58,461 nucleotides of DNA, taken from assembly GCA_012797695.1 (NCBI GenBank), contig JAAZOQ010000118.1, forward strand, positions 1 to 58,461, read 5' to 3'. The position numbers and the translations under genes were made by a program. Under the pieces are notes generated by a model, which did no database searches, was not told where the DNA came from, and worked only from the letters and a program-made list of their open reading frames with translations. Of the stretch, positions 41,202 to 49,220 are shown piece after piece; position 1 is the first letter of the stretch, and every line of letters begins with the position of its first letter. This DNA comes from Anaerolineaceae bacterium (lineage in GTDB: Bacteria > Chloroflexota > Anaerolineae > Anaerolineales > Anaerolineaceae).

Positions 41202-42821
41202 ATGCCGAATTACACAGATCAAAACGGGAAAAAGATTGTTTTAGGCAAAGAACTCGGAAAAGGTGGTGAGGGGGCGGTTTATTTACTGAGTGGTGATCCG
41301 AATTCGGTGGTGAAGATCTATTTTCCTCCGAAGCGGGCTTATTATGAACCGCGCTTGGGTGTGATGATCGCCAATCCGCCTGAAGATCAAACTCGCAAAC
41401 TGAGTCCTCCTCACATTTCCATTTCCTGGCCGGAGCGCTGTGTTTATGAAAGCGGCAAATTTGTCGGTTATACCATGCCACTGATCCAAAAAGCACCGGA
41501 TATCTACAAGATTTATGCGCCATCCATGCGCCGACAGGAGTTCCCAAATTTCGATTGGGGACATCTGCACCATGTGGCATTGAATCTGGCCATCGCGGTT
41601 AATGCCTATCACGCGAAGGGGTACATCATTGGTGACCTGAATTCAAAGAACGTTAAAGTGCATAAAAATGCAATGGTCACCATGATCGATACTGATTCAG
41701 TACAGGTAAAAACACCTACCGGGCAAGTCCTACGCTGCCCGGTAGGTACGCCCGATTTTACTGCTCCAGAATTGCAAGGATTGAAGCTGGATCAATATGA
41801 TCGGGATGAATACCATGATGCTTTTGCATTAGGGGTAATGATCTTCATGTTGCTGATGGAAGGGTATCATCCTTATACCGGCGCACCGGTGAACCCCTCC
41901 ATCTCAGTTCCTGCCCCAGCTTATCAGTATTGCATTAAAAAAGGTATTTTCCCTTATAAGAAAAATTCTCAGTTCAAGCCGCCACTCAATGCGCCAGACT
42001 TTGCTAGCCTACACCCTGAGATACAGACGCTTTTTATCCGCTGCTTTGATCAATCTACTGGAAAGAATCGTACAAATCGTCCCCTGCCAATTGAATGGTA
42101 CCGGGTGTTACATAAAGTGGAAAGCGAGCTGGTAAGCTGCAGCAAGGGCCATAAGTACTTTTCAGCCTATGGCAGGTGTCCGTGGTGTGCACGGGCAAAC
42201 GCTCTGAGTGCGATTTCGGTGAGCATTCCCAGACCGGTTGTAACGCCTGTTTCACCGAAGCCGGTTACTCCTGTGCAGACACCATTGCGGCCAGCAAGGA
42301 CCTCCCTCACGACTCCACGGATGCCGGCACAGCCAATAAAGCGCAAACTCTCCGGGACGGTTAAAGCTATCATTGTTGCCGGTTCTGTTACTGGATTGGG
42401 CGTACTTTCTGTGCTGGCCATTAACTCGATCAATGGAAAGACAGGTGGCAATTCGATCAATATTCCGTTTGTTAATTCCCTGGCTACTCAGACAGCGGGC
42501 AATAATCAACAAATTACCGACCCTGCTGTGATGGTAAACAGTTCTTCTTGCCCTGGAGCAGCCAATCTGATCATGGGCATAGGCGATCACGTTCTGGTGA
42601 ATACCAGCAAAAGCCTGCGTGGGCATAGTGCCCCAGACCTTGAGAACGGCAGCGTCAGTATACGCTTCCAATATGGTGATTCCTTGACGATCATCGATGG
42701 ACCGGTATGTGCCACCTCTTCAACGGGGCAAGCTTACTGGTTGTGGCAGGTACAAGACCAAAGTGGAAATCAGGCCTGGGTGGCCGAAGGGGATTCGGGT
42801 CTGTATTACCTGCGAAAATGA
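41202..42821 (+). CDS. TerY-P-type protein kinase with membrane helix and SH3-like tail
   Basis: A 539-residue kinase. Gly loop: GKELGKGGEGAVYLLSG; Lys in VVKIYFPPKR; catalytic loop IIGDLNSKNVKV (G-D-L-N where canonical kinases have H-R-D); metal site MIDTDSVQV (D-T-D instead of D-F-G), both typical of this kinase group; then GTPDFTAPELQG. After about residue 325 a short Cys motif (CSKGHKYFSAYGRCPWC) may bind zinc. A Pro/Thr-rich linker follows, one membrane helix at about 388-408 (AIIVAGSVTGLGVLSVLAI) and a C-terminal region of about 90 residues (VLVNTSKSLRGHSAP, YWLWQVQDQSGNQAWVAEG) resembling an SH3b domain, placed outside the cell. It ends the operon. Confidence 0.88.
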   Translation: MPNYTDQNGKKIVLGKELGKGGEGAVYLLSGDPNSVVKIYFPPKRAYYEPRLGVMIANPPEDQTRKLSPPHISISWPERCVYESGKFVGYTMPLIQKAPDIYKIYAPSMRRQEFPNFDWGHLHHVALNLAIAVNAYHAKGYIIGDLNSKNVKVHKNAMVTMIDTDSVQVKTPTGQVLRCPVGTPDFTAPELQGLKLDQYDRDEYHDAFALGVMIFMLLMEGYHPYTGAPVNPSISVPAPAYQYCIKKGIFPYKKNSQFKPPLNAPDFASLHPEIQTLFIRCFDQSTGKNRTNRPLPIEWYRVLHKVESELVSCSKGHKYFSAYGRCPWCARANALSAISVSIPRPVVTPVSPKPVTPVQTPLRPARTSLTTPRMPAQPIKRKLSGTVKAIIVAGSVTGLGVLSVLAINSINGKTGGNSINIPFVNSLATQTAGNNQQITDPAVMVNSSSCPGAANLIMGIGDHVLVNTSKSLRGHSAPDLENGSVSIRFQYGDSLTIIDGPVCATSSTGQAYWLWQVQDQSGNQAWVAEGDSGLYYLRK

Positions 42822-42830
42822 GTGAATTAA

Positions 42831-42859
42831 GACAGCCCAGCGCTGGGCTGTCTTTTTTT
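42831..42859 (+). terminator. Intrinsic terminator of the TerY-P type operon
   Basis: A perfect palindrome GACAGCCCAGC / GCTGGGCTGTC (42831-42841 and 42842-42852) folds to a stem with a short loop and is followed by seven Ts. It lies ten bases after the kinase stop and can also serve the convergent gene. Confidence 0.93.
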
Positions 42860-42861
42860 AT

Positions 42862-43827
42862 TTATTTATCCGCGATGACGTCTTTCCACTTGATGAAATC
42901 GGATGTCGCCTGCAGCCAGACACGGGCAATGGCTTCTACCGCATCAGCCAGGGAGGCCAGACTCATGTCGGTGAAAGTAATGGGGGGATTGCTTTTAAGC
43001 TGCAGTTCTGTCTTATCCCACTCAGTTGCTTTGGTGCCTTCCGGCAAGTAGGCATGGGAGAGCAGAAAAGAATAGCGGCAAACATTCAGCATGTAGGTTT
43101 CAAGGTTACCGCAGGCGCCATAACCAGATACAAAGCGGCGGTGGTTCAGTTCTTCTTCTACCTGAGACAGCAGGCAATTTGTCTCAGTGTACCCGGCACG
43201 GACCAACGGGTACCCCTGCGGATCATAGAAAAAGCGTTGATTGGGGCGGTCAATCTCATAGCGGGCCACCACTTCACGTTCCCAACGGGTCTCGATGGCA
43301 TCATGCAGGTCGAAGGAACCATACATTGCAGAGCGTCCGTCGCAATGAAGCGGCATGTGGGCATCGGCAATATAGTGGCTGAGCATAAACAGAAGTAAAG
43401 CAATGTGATTGTCGTTGGGGGAAAGGGACGAGCCTTTTTCTTCGTTCTGCTGAATTTTGAAATTGTCGATGGCGGAATGATAGAGAGAATTGCAGCGCTG
43501 CGGCAGATCATTTTTGGCATCGATGGTTACGCCGGCACTTTTGAGTGGAGAATTCTGCCCGGCACGAAAGAGCAATGAAGTTCCCGGCAAATTCGTGTAT
43601 TCGAGTGGGGGAGAGGCTGATTCGCAGCGGTATTTCATGATGTGGCTGGTGCCATTATCGACAATCACTTCATCCGGGTACCAGGAGCCACGGATGACAC
43701 CATCCTTGTGGTCAGAGAACCAATCGACCAAGAAATCGGCTTCCGGACGCAAACTGGCCGGTACTTCGGCCTTCTGCAGACGTTCGATCGCTTTAAAAGC
43801 AATCCAGGCGTGGGTGAACTTTTTCAT
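42862..43827 (-). CDS. S1/P1-nuclease / phospholipase-C-like zinc hydrolase (tentative)
   Basis: A 321-residue protein. The central segment LLFMLSHYIADAHMPLHCDG followed by FDLHDAIETRWEREVV resembles the S1/P1 nuclease and zinc-dependent phospholipase C fold, where H-x-x-x-D-x-H-x-P-L-H and a later H-x-x-W/E bind the three zinc ions. The N-terminus KKFTHAWIAFKAIERL has the His/Trp of the family start, but there is no signal peptide, whereas S1/P1 enzymes are secreted. It may be a cytoplasmic relative with a new substrate. It is monocistronic, convergent to the kinase operon. The ATG has a weak AAGAGGGAA box in front. Confidence 0.6.
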   Translation of the reverse strand: MKKFTHAWIAFKAIERLQKAEVPASLRPEADFLVDWFSDHKDGVIRGSWYPDEVIVDNGTSHIMKYRCESASPPLEYTNLPGTSLLFRAGQNSPLKSAGVTIDAKNDLPQRCNSLYHSAIDNFKIQQNEEKGSSLSPNDNHIALLLFMLSHYIADAHMPLHCDGRSAMYGSFDLHDAIETRWEREVVARYEIDRPNQRFFYDPQGYPLVRAGYTETNCLLSQVEEELNHRRFVSGYGACGNLETYMLNVCRYSFLLSHAYLPEGTKATEWDKTELQLKSNPPITFTDMSLASLADAVEAIARVWLQATSDFIKWKDVIADK

Positions 43828-43889
43828 TTTTCCCTCTTTTCGTGCGCAACATTTCTTTCATACTAGCACGCGCGGCAGGGAAAACCTAT

Positions 43890-45221
43890 CTACGAAGATT
43901 GGGCGGGGAGCTGAGGAAGCGGGTCGTGTACTACACGCGCGAAAAGACCCGCGGCGATGAAGCGGGCAATCGTCGAAATGATACAGACAACGAAGAAATT
44001 GGTACGCACAATGATGGCGCTGCCTACCGCGGCTCCGAGGGCGAGCGAACCCAACACCACGATCTGATAGAGGGCGGAATAACGCGGTACCTGGGCTTTG
44101 GGGATGGAGGCCAGCAGCAGATTGAACGAAACCAGATTGAACATGCCCCATACCACGCCACTGAAGGCATTGATGACCGCAATGTGCCAGACCTGCGAAG
44201 CAAAGATCCAGGCCACGGGCAGCAGAGGAATGAGAAACATGCTGAGTACCTGCAGCCGGCGCGGACCGATGCGGTCGGCGATGGTGCCGAACTGGTTCTG
44301 AGTGGCCAACGTGGTCATCGAAGTAACCACGGCCAGAAAGCCTACTGATGCCGCGGAAAAATGCAGCCCCTGTACCATATAGACGCTGAAGAATGGCCCT
44401 GAAATGTTGATCGCGAAATTCCATACGGCGGCGGTAATGGCCAGCGCGGTGAATTGCGGCTGATCGACAAACATACCTGGAATGCTGCGCAGGGAGAAGT
44501 GGCGTGAGTGCGGAATGGGCTGGGGTTCATCTGTAGGGGTATCGTCAATGTGGGAATAGCTGAAGATCGAGGAGCAGCCGAACACGAAGGAAGCCGCCAT
44601 GGCAATCTGGTACCCGATCGGATTGACCAGCAGGGTGATGATCTTGCCGGTCAGCAGGGTGGCGATCATGCTGGTGATGCTCATGACGAAGTTCCGGGAG
44701 CCAAAAAAGCGGCCGCGCCCTTCAAGGGGAACAATGGTGTGTGTCACGGCCATCCAGGCGGGGTAGGCCAGGTTGCCGGAAGCGTCGCGCAGCAGTGAAA
44801 AAGCAATGGCAACCCAGACAACGGCAGGGCCTTTGACGAAGATCGGCACAAAGACCAGCATCAGCACCGCCAAACGTCCCAGAGCGCTGAAAGACAGGTT
44901 GACCCACTTTTTATGGAGAGTGTGTTCCGCAATGAGTGCGCCCGGCAGCAGCAGGATGGCGCCGATCAGGTTGGTGAGACTGTTCATCAGCCCAATCTGA
45001 CCCTCATTGGCTCCCAGCGCCAAGATGTACAGGGTGATGAAATTGATGACGATGTTATCGCCGGCGGATGCGAAAAGTCCATCGAACCAGAACCAGCGTA
45101 AATTGCGGCGGACAGGAGCGGGCTGCGTGCGTCCCCACTTTCCGCCGATAGGTAAATTCCGCAGCCAGTGCCGGGTGCGGTAGAGATTGAAGGAAAGATG
45201 TTTGGTTAGCGAGTGAAACAT
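43890..45221 (-). CDS. MFS-family transporter
   Basis: A 443-residue transporter of the major facilitator superfamily with about twelve membrane helices. The N-terminal half has the loop sequence GALIAEHTLHKKW after helix 2, and FGSRNFVMSITSMIATLLTG in the middle; the long loop between halves is SYSHIDDTPTDEPQPIPH. The second-half equivalent of the family loop is NQFGTIADRIGPRR. Substrate is unknown. AAGGA lies five bases before ATG. Upstream genes on the same strand are distant, so it is probably its own unit. Confidence 0.88.
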   Translation of the reverse strand: MFHSLTKHLSFNLYRTRHWLRNLPIGGKWGRTQPAPVRRNLRWFWFDGLFASAGDNIVINFITLYILALGANEGQIGLMNSLTNLIGAILLLPGALIAEHTLHKKWVNLSFSALGRLAVLMLVFVPIFVKGPAVVWVAIAFSLLRDASGNLAYPAWMAVTHTIVPLEGRGRFFGSRNFVMSITSMIATLLTGKIITLLVNPIGYQIAMAASFVFGCSSIFSYSHIDDTPTDEPQPIPHSRHFSLRSIPGMFVDQPQFTALAITAAVWNFAINISGPFFSVYMVQGLHFSAASVGFLAVVTSMTTLATQNQFGTIADRIGPRRLQVLSMFLIPLLPVAWIFASQVWHIAVINAFSGVVWGMFNLVSFNLLLASIPKAQVPRYSALYQIVVLGSLALGAAVGSAIIVRTNFFVVCIISTIARFIAAGLFARVVHDPLPQLPAQSS

Positions 45222-45415
45222 TTCATCCTTTTTGTCTGTGGATTGCCTGGAACTGAAGGTAGAGGCAAGCGGGACAGAAACGTTCCAGTTGAGCGAGCCA
45301 GGATTTCATCACAATAACGATCAGCGATGAGGCTGCAATGCAACGTCAAGATAAGTGAGAACTGTGTTGATTTTACTCGATTTTGAGGCTTTCCCAATCC
45401 AGAATCAAGGAAAAA
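45222..45415. other. Gap with no recognised feature
   Basis: The 194 bases between the start of the MFS gene and the end of the phosphotransferase gene must hold the MFS promoter, but no convincing -10/-35 pair, hairpin with T-run or small gene was found. Confidence 0.5.
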
Positions 45416-46252
45416 TCATCTCTGCGAGAGGATCTGGTCGATTTTTCGCAAAATCAGGGCTTTTTCGGCCGGATAAGCGCTGACCTCGAACAGCCGCTCC
45501 GCCAGCAACGGCAGACGCCATAGTTCACGCTCAGCAGCGGAAAGCGGCAGACGGCGCAGGTACTCGCGGCGGTAGGCGGTGGTCAGCAGGCCGCGGCCGA
45601 TGGTCAGCAAACGCCGCTGCAGCGGAGGCACGACGGGTGGGATTGCTGAGGTTTCGAGGATCATCAAGGAGCGCATCAGGTCAGAGGCGGGCAAACCGCG
45701 AGTGGCTGTCATCCAGTCGATCACAACCGGGCCGCGCGCGGTAAGGAGGACGTTCTCGGGGTGGAAATCGCCGTGGCAAAGAGCGGAACCAGCCGGAAGT
45801 GCGGCAAGGTGGGCAAGGATCGGCTCGCGCTGAGCAGCAGTGAGGACCTCGGTGCGCTGGATGGCGCGGCGCATCTGATCACGGTGATCAGGCAATTCCG
45901 CGGGGGCCGGGCAGCGGTTCAGGCGTACGTGCAGATCGGCCAGCTGGCGGGCAAGGGCAATCAGATGGGTGGGGTGTTGCTGCAATTCAGCCAGCAGAGA
46001 CGGCCCGCTGACACGTTCGAAGACGATGCCGCAGCGCTCCCCGACCTGAACGAGCTGGTGGGCGGCAGCGGCGGGAAACCCGGCTGCGACGGCAGCACAG
46101 GTGGCAATATATTCGCGGCGAACGGGTTCGGGTTTCATCCAGGGCTGGTAAAGTTTGAGTACTTCCTGTTCGCCCAGTGCAAAGACCTCAGCGGTCCGTC
46201 CATTACCGATGCGCTGGTTGAGGGAAAAGGTCATGGGGGTAAATTCGGTCAT
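45416..46252 (-). CDS. Aminoglycoside phosphotransferase/choline-kinase-fold kinase
   Basis: A 278-residue small-molecule kinase of the aminoglycoside phosphotransferase fold. NQRIGNGRTAEVFAL is the nucleotide loop, EVLKLYQPW holds the Lys, LCHGDFHPENVLL is the catalytic loop (H-G-D-x-x-x-x-N) and VVIDWMTATRG the metal-binding D. The substrate can be a sugar, choline-like alcohol or an antibiotic; relatives in non-resistant bacteria are mostly metabolic. I start at the ATG at 46252, with an AGAGAG box in front; an upstream in-frame start would add 40 residues with no fit. It diverges from the alcohol dehydrogenase gene. Confidence 0.85.
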   Translation of the reverse strand: MTEFTPMTFSLNQRIGNGRTAEVFALGEQEVLKLYQPWMKPEPVRREYIATCAAVAAGFPAAAAHQLVQVGERCGIVFERVSGPSLLAELQQHPTHLIALARQLADLHVRLNRCPAPAELPDHRDQMRRAIQRTEVLTAAQREPILAHLAALPAGSALCHGDFHPENVLLTARGPVVIDWMTATRGLPASDLMRSLMILETSAIPPVVPPLQRRLLTIGRGLLTTAYRREYLRRLPLSAAERELWRLPLLAERLFEVSAYPAEKALILRKIDQILSQR

Positions 46253-46332
46253 GATGGCTGCTCTCTTCGATAAATTATTCTGTGTCTGGATTGTGCTCCA
46301 GAAAGGGGGAAACGGCAAGGGAACAGCAGGGC

Positions 46333-46338
46333 TATAAT
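46333..46338 (+). promoter_or_regulatory. -10 box of the alcohol dehydrogenase gene
   Basis: A perfect TATAAT 25 bases before the dehydrogenase start codon. The -35 position is not consensus. Confidence 0.5.
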
Positions 46339-46362
46339 CGAGGCAGAGAAAGGAATGCCGTG

Positions 46363-47391
46363 ATGAAAGCAATGGTGCTGGAACAAATCATGCGCATGGA
46401 CGAGAAATCGTTCCCGCTGGTGCTGAAAGAAGTCGAGCAGCCGGTGCCGGCTGGCAATGAGGTACTGATCGAGGTGGCAACCTGCGGGGTGTGCCATACT
46501 GAACTGGACGAAATCGAGGGCCGTACTCCACCGCCGCGGCTGCCGGTCATTCTGGGGCACCAGGTAGTGGGGCGGATCGCGGCGCTGGGCCCGACGGCAC
46601 AGCGTTTCAAGGGCGGGGAACGGGTGGGGGTGGCCTGGATCTTCTCAGCCTGCGGAAAGTGCGAACATTGCCGCGCCGGCGAGGAAAACCTGTGCCGCGA
46701 ATTCCGCGCGACGGGGCGGGATGCCAACGGCGGTTATGCCGAGTACATGACCGTGCCCGAGGATTTTTGCACCCCGATCCCGGCGGTGTTCAGCGATGCT
46801 GAAGCGGCCCCACTGCTGTGTGCCGGAGCGGTTGGCTATCGCTCCCTGAAACTGACCGGGCTCAAGGACGGCCAGCCGTTGGGGCTGACCGGTTTCGGTG
46901 CCTCCGGGCATCTGGTGTTGATGATGGTAAAGCAGCGCTACCCGCATTCACCGGTATACGTCTTCAGCCGCAGTGAAGGCGAACAGGCTTTTGCGCGGCA
47001 ACTGGGGGCAGCCTGGGCCGGAGGCATCGAGGCGACGCCGCCGGAGCTGCTGCAGTGCATCATTGATACCACACCCGCCTGGACGCCGGTGCTGGCGGGG
47101 CTGCGGGCATTGCGCCCGGGCGGAAGGCTGGTCATCAACGCTATCCGCAAAGAAAAGGGAGAGCAGCGGGCGCTGCTGGGGCTGGACTATGCGGCGCAGT
47201 TGTGGCTGGAAAAGGAGATCAAGAGCGTGGCCAACGTGACCCGCGCGGACGTGAGCGAGTTTCTGCAACTGGCCGCCGAGCTTCCGATGCGGCCGGAGGT
47301 ACAGGAATACGCGCTGACGGAGGCCAATCAGGCGTTGCGCGAACTGAAGGGACGACAGATCCGCGGGGCGAAGGTGCTGCGCATCAGTTAG
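46363..47391 (+). CDS. Zinc-dependent alcohol dehydrogenase (MDR family)
   Basis: A 342-residue medium-chain dehydrogenase/reductase. CGVCHTELDEIEG carries the catalytic-zinc Cys, LGHQVVGRI the zinc His, and CGKCEHCRAGEENLC the four-cysteine structural zinc site; then a Rossmann part with LTGFGASGHLVL. The coenzyme motif G-x-G-A-S-G is somewhat different from the usual G-x-G-G-V-G, a feature of one AdhP-like subgroup. Alcohol or aldehyde reduction is likely; substrate unknown. Start at ATG 46363: GAAAGGA precedes by eight bases, and the in-frame ATG at 46282 lacks support. Confidence 0.93.
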   Translation: MKAMVLEQIMRMDEKSFPLVLKEVEQPVPAGNEVLIEVATCGVCHTELDEIEGRTPPPRLPVILGHQVVGRIAALGPTAQRFKGGERVGVAWIFSACGKCEHCRAGEENLCREFRATGRDANGGYAEYMTVPEDFCTPIPAVFSDAEAAPLLCAGAVGYRSLKLTGLKDGQPLGLTGFGASGHLVLMMVKQRYPHSPVYVFSRSEGEQAFARQLGAAWAGGIEATPPELLQCIIDTTPAWTPVLAGLRALRPGGRLVINAIRKEKGEQRALLGLDYAAQLWLEKEIKSVANVTRADVSEFLQLAAELPMRPEVQEYALTEANQALRELKGRQIRGAKVLRIS

Positions 47392-47400
47392 TCAGCAATA

Positions 47401-47426
47401 AGGTGCGGTGCCACTGCACCCTACCT
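47401..47426. repeat. Palindromic repeat, short copy (REP-like)
   Basis: AGGTGCGGTGCCACTGCACC followed by CTACCT. The core GGTGCGGTG / CACTGCACC can pair over nine positions with one G-T pair. Read on the minus strand it begins AGGTAGGGTGCA and ends GCACCT, which matches the ends of the longer element at 48144-48190 on the other side of msrA. Confidence 0.55.
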
Positions 47427-47449
47427 GAATAACTTTTCATACTAAATGG

Positions 47450-48010
47450 CTACGATCCAGTCTTAAGTAATTTCTGGTATTTCTGACGAAACTTGGCTAC
47501 TTTTGGCGCTACGACAAACTGGCAATAGCCTTGCTGCGGATTGCGGGCGAAATAATGCTGGTGATATTCCTCGGCGGGGTAGAAGACGTCAAGGGGAAGC
47601 AGCTGGGTGACGATGGGATCGGGCCAGAGATACGCCTGGCCCATTTCGCTGAGGATGGCTTCGGCCTGGGCTTTTTGGGTAGCGTCAGCATAAAAGATGG
47701 CGGAGCGATACTGGCTGCCGACGTCCGCGCCCTGACGGTCGAGGGTGGTGGGGTCGTGGAGGGTGAAAAAGATGTGCAGCAGATCCGGGTAAGAGACCAC
47801 GGCCGGGTCGAAGGTGATGCGGACGCTCTCGGCGTGGCCGGTCAAGCCAGTGCAGACCTGCTCATAGGAAGGGGAGGGGCGATGTCCGCCGGTATAACCG
47901 GAGACGACGGCGCTGACGCCGCGCACCTGCTCGAAGACGGCTTCAAGACACCAGAAACATCCGCCGGCGAGAACGGCAGATTGCAGGGAGGAGGAGAGGG
48001 GAGTTTCCAT
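47450..48010 (-). CDS. msrA: Peptide methionine sulfoxide reductase MsrA
   Basis: MsrA reduces methionine-S-sulfoxide in proteins with thioredoxin. The 186-residue enzyme has the active site LAGGCFWCLEAVFEQV near residue 17, then VVSGYTGGHRPSPSYEQVC, HAESVRITFDPAVVSY, FFTLHDPTTLDRQGADVGSQY and a Glu-Tyr-rich end (FYPAEEYHQHYF). No signal peptide; cytoplasmic. The C-terminal resolving cysteines of some MsrA are not evident. Two related palindromic repeats flank the gene. An adequate ribosome binding site is not seen. Confidence 0.96.
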   Translation of the reverse strand: METPLSSSLQSAVLAGGCFWCLEAVFEQVRGVSAVVSGYTGGHRPSPSYEQVCTGLTGHAESVRITFDPAVVSYPDLLHIFFTLHDPTTLDRQGADVGSQYRSAIFYADATQKAQAEAILSEMGQAYLWPDPIVTQLLPLDVFYPAEEYHQHYFARNPQQGYCQFVVAPKVAKFRQKYQKLLKTGS

Positions 48011-48143
48011 GCCTCCATTCTACATTGAATCGGATAAGAATTGTATTAATTGTAATGGCCTCTCCGCTGATACGTGCGCAGAAAAATCAGAAAAGTGCCG
48101 CCAGAAAGCATTTGTCCATGGGGGCAACCCCACTAAAAGGCCT

Positions 48144-48194
48144 GAGGTTAGGGTGCATCCCCCTATAAAACGGAGCAGGGGGACGCACCTACGA
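48144..48194. repeat. Palindromic repeat, long copy (REP/MITE-like)
   Basis: GGGTGCATCCCCCT and AGGGGGACGCACCT (48151-48164 and 48177-48190) pair at 13 of 14 positions (one G-T, one mismatch) around a 12-base loop. The flanks AGGTTA and ACG extend the match to the short copy at 47401-47426. A second small hairpin GGGG-CAA-CCCC precedes it (48121-48131). The 218-base gap 48011-48228 holds nothing else. Confidence 0.6.
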
Positions 48195-48228
48195 ACGGTT
48201 TGGTTTATGCAGATGCGGACAGAATCAC

Positions 48229-48864
48229 TCAGGCCGCCGTCAGCTTCTCAATTTCTCCGCGGGTGAGGGCGGGGAGGACACGGCGGATTTGCTCGGCAGG
48301 CCAATCCCACCACTGAAGCTGGAGCAGGCGGTCGATGACTGGCTGCGGGAAGCGCTGCTTGATCTCGCGAGCGGGGACGCCGCCGACGATGGTGTAGGGG
48401 GGAACGTCGTGGGTGACCACGGCACGGGAGCCGATGATGGCGCCATCCCCGATGTGGATGCCCGAAAGGAGGACGGCTTCGTACCCGATCCAGACGTCAT
48501 TGCCGATGACGATATCCCCTTTGCGGTCCCAGGCAGAAGTGATCTGCGCTTTGTCGAGGTCCCATTCTTCGTAGAAGATGGGGAAGGGGTAGGTGGAAAG
48601 GGAGGCGAGGGTGTGGTTGGCGCTGGTGAAGAGGAAGCGGGCCCCGCAGGCGATGGAACAAAATTTGCCGATGATCAGTTTTTCGTGATTGATCGGGTAA
48701 TGGTAGAGAACATTGTTCTTCTCGAACTGAGTGGGGTCCGAGACGAAGTCGTTGTAGATGGTGTACTCCCCGACGATAATGCTCAGGTCTGTGATCACGT
48801 TCTTCAAGTAGACAGTCTGAGGGTCATTGGAACGTGGATAAATTTTTTTCTCTGGAATAGCCAT
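48229..48864 (-). CDS. Vat/CatB-like xenobiotic O-acetyltransferase (left-handed beta-helix)
   Basis: A 211-residue acetyltransferase that would use acetyl-CoA. It matches the streptogramin A acetyltransferase (Vat) and CatB group: VGEYTIYNDFVSDPTQFEKN, VLYHYPINHEKLIIGKFCSI, FTSANHTLASLSTYPF with the catalytic-type His, GDIVIGNDVWIGYEAVLLSG, IGDGAIIGSRAVVTHDVPPY, IVGGVPAREIKQRF, then LLQLQWWDWPAEQI. The hexapeptide beta-helix is visible in the middle. Whether it inactivates streptogramins, chloramphenicol or another compound is not shown; many chromosomal relatives have unknown substrates. GGAGG lies five bases before the ATG. The leader may contain a short peptide-coding frame. Confidence 0.88.
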   Translation of the reverse strand: MAIPEKKIYPRSNDPQTVYLKNVITDLSIIVGEYTIYNDFVSDPTQFEKNNVLYHYPINHEKLIIGKFCSIACGARFLFTSANHTLASLSTYPFPIFYEEWDLDKAQITSAWDRKGDIVIGNDVWIGYEAVLLSGIHIGDGAIIGSRAVVTHDVPPYTIVGGVPAREIKQRFPQPVIDRLLQLQWWDWPAEQIRRVLPALTRGEIEKLTAA

Positions 48865-48892
48865 AAAAACCTCCGAATGTGAATGTTTTTGA

Positions 48893-48931
48893 TCAAGCGA
48901 CTATTCCAGCAATGACAATGCAGCGGATCAT
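48893..48931 (-). promoter_or_regulatory. Possible leader peptide before the acetyltransferase gene
   Basis: On the minus strand a 12-codon frame (MIRCIVIAGIVA, then TGA) starts at 48931 after AGGGAG, and stops 28 bases before the acetyltransferase ATG. Leader peptides that stall ribosomes control several antibiotic-resistance genes. The short spacing between AGGGAG and ATG and the lack of a clear paired hairpin make this uncertain. Confidence 0.25.
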
Positions 48932-48944
48932 TTCTCCCTGGCCT

Positions 48945-49159
48945 GAAGATGGATTTTCGCGGGCGAGCCGCAGAATGGCCTTATTGTATCATCCGTGGCG
49001 AGCAGCGGGGAAAAGTGAGAAGAAAGAGCAAGATGGCACGAAGAGCATTTTCACGAGAAGGGTCAGCGGCAGGAGCATTGGCGATGCGTCAAAGTAAATG
49101 TAGGAGATGTGTGCGTCGATGACAGTCTCTACAGGCTGATTTTAAATAGGGAAGACATT
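48945..49159. other. Gap without gene, partly AT-rich, left flank of the AT-rich island
   Basis: About 215 bases with no gene I can support. The first half has the base composition of the backbone; from about 49,090 the sequence becomes AT-rich, which is where the acquired segment may begin. A weak stem TGTAGGAGA / TCTCTACA (49099-49107 and 49126-49133) is present. A 72-codon open frame at 48879-49097 shows no gene-like features. Confidence 0.5.
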
Positions 49160-49187
49160 TTGACCAAAAACGATTAAGTGCTATTAT
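49160..49187 (+). promoter_or_regulatory. Promoter of the STAND-PLD gene
   Basis: TTGACC (49160-49165), 16 bases, TATTAT (49182-49187). RNA should start near 49194; AGGAAGGTGGG, ending four bases before the ATG at 49221, is the ribosome binding site. Confidence 0.75.
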
Positions 49188-49220
49188 TTGTTAAATAGTT
49201 GGTATTAGGAAGGTGGGAAA

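Noticed and set aside
45416..46252. Phosphotransferase as a true aminoglycoside resistance gene
   Set aside because: Only the general kinase fold motifs are present; nothing points to aminoglycoside specificity.
48879..49097. 72-codon open frame before the AT-rich gene
   Set aside because: No ribosome binding site, no family pattern, and it runs from the acetyltransferase leader into the island edge; considered non-coding.
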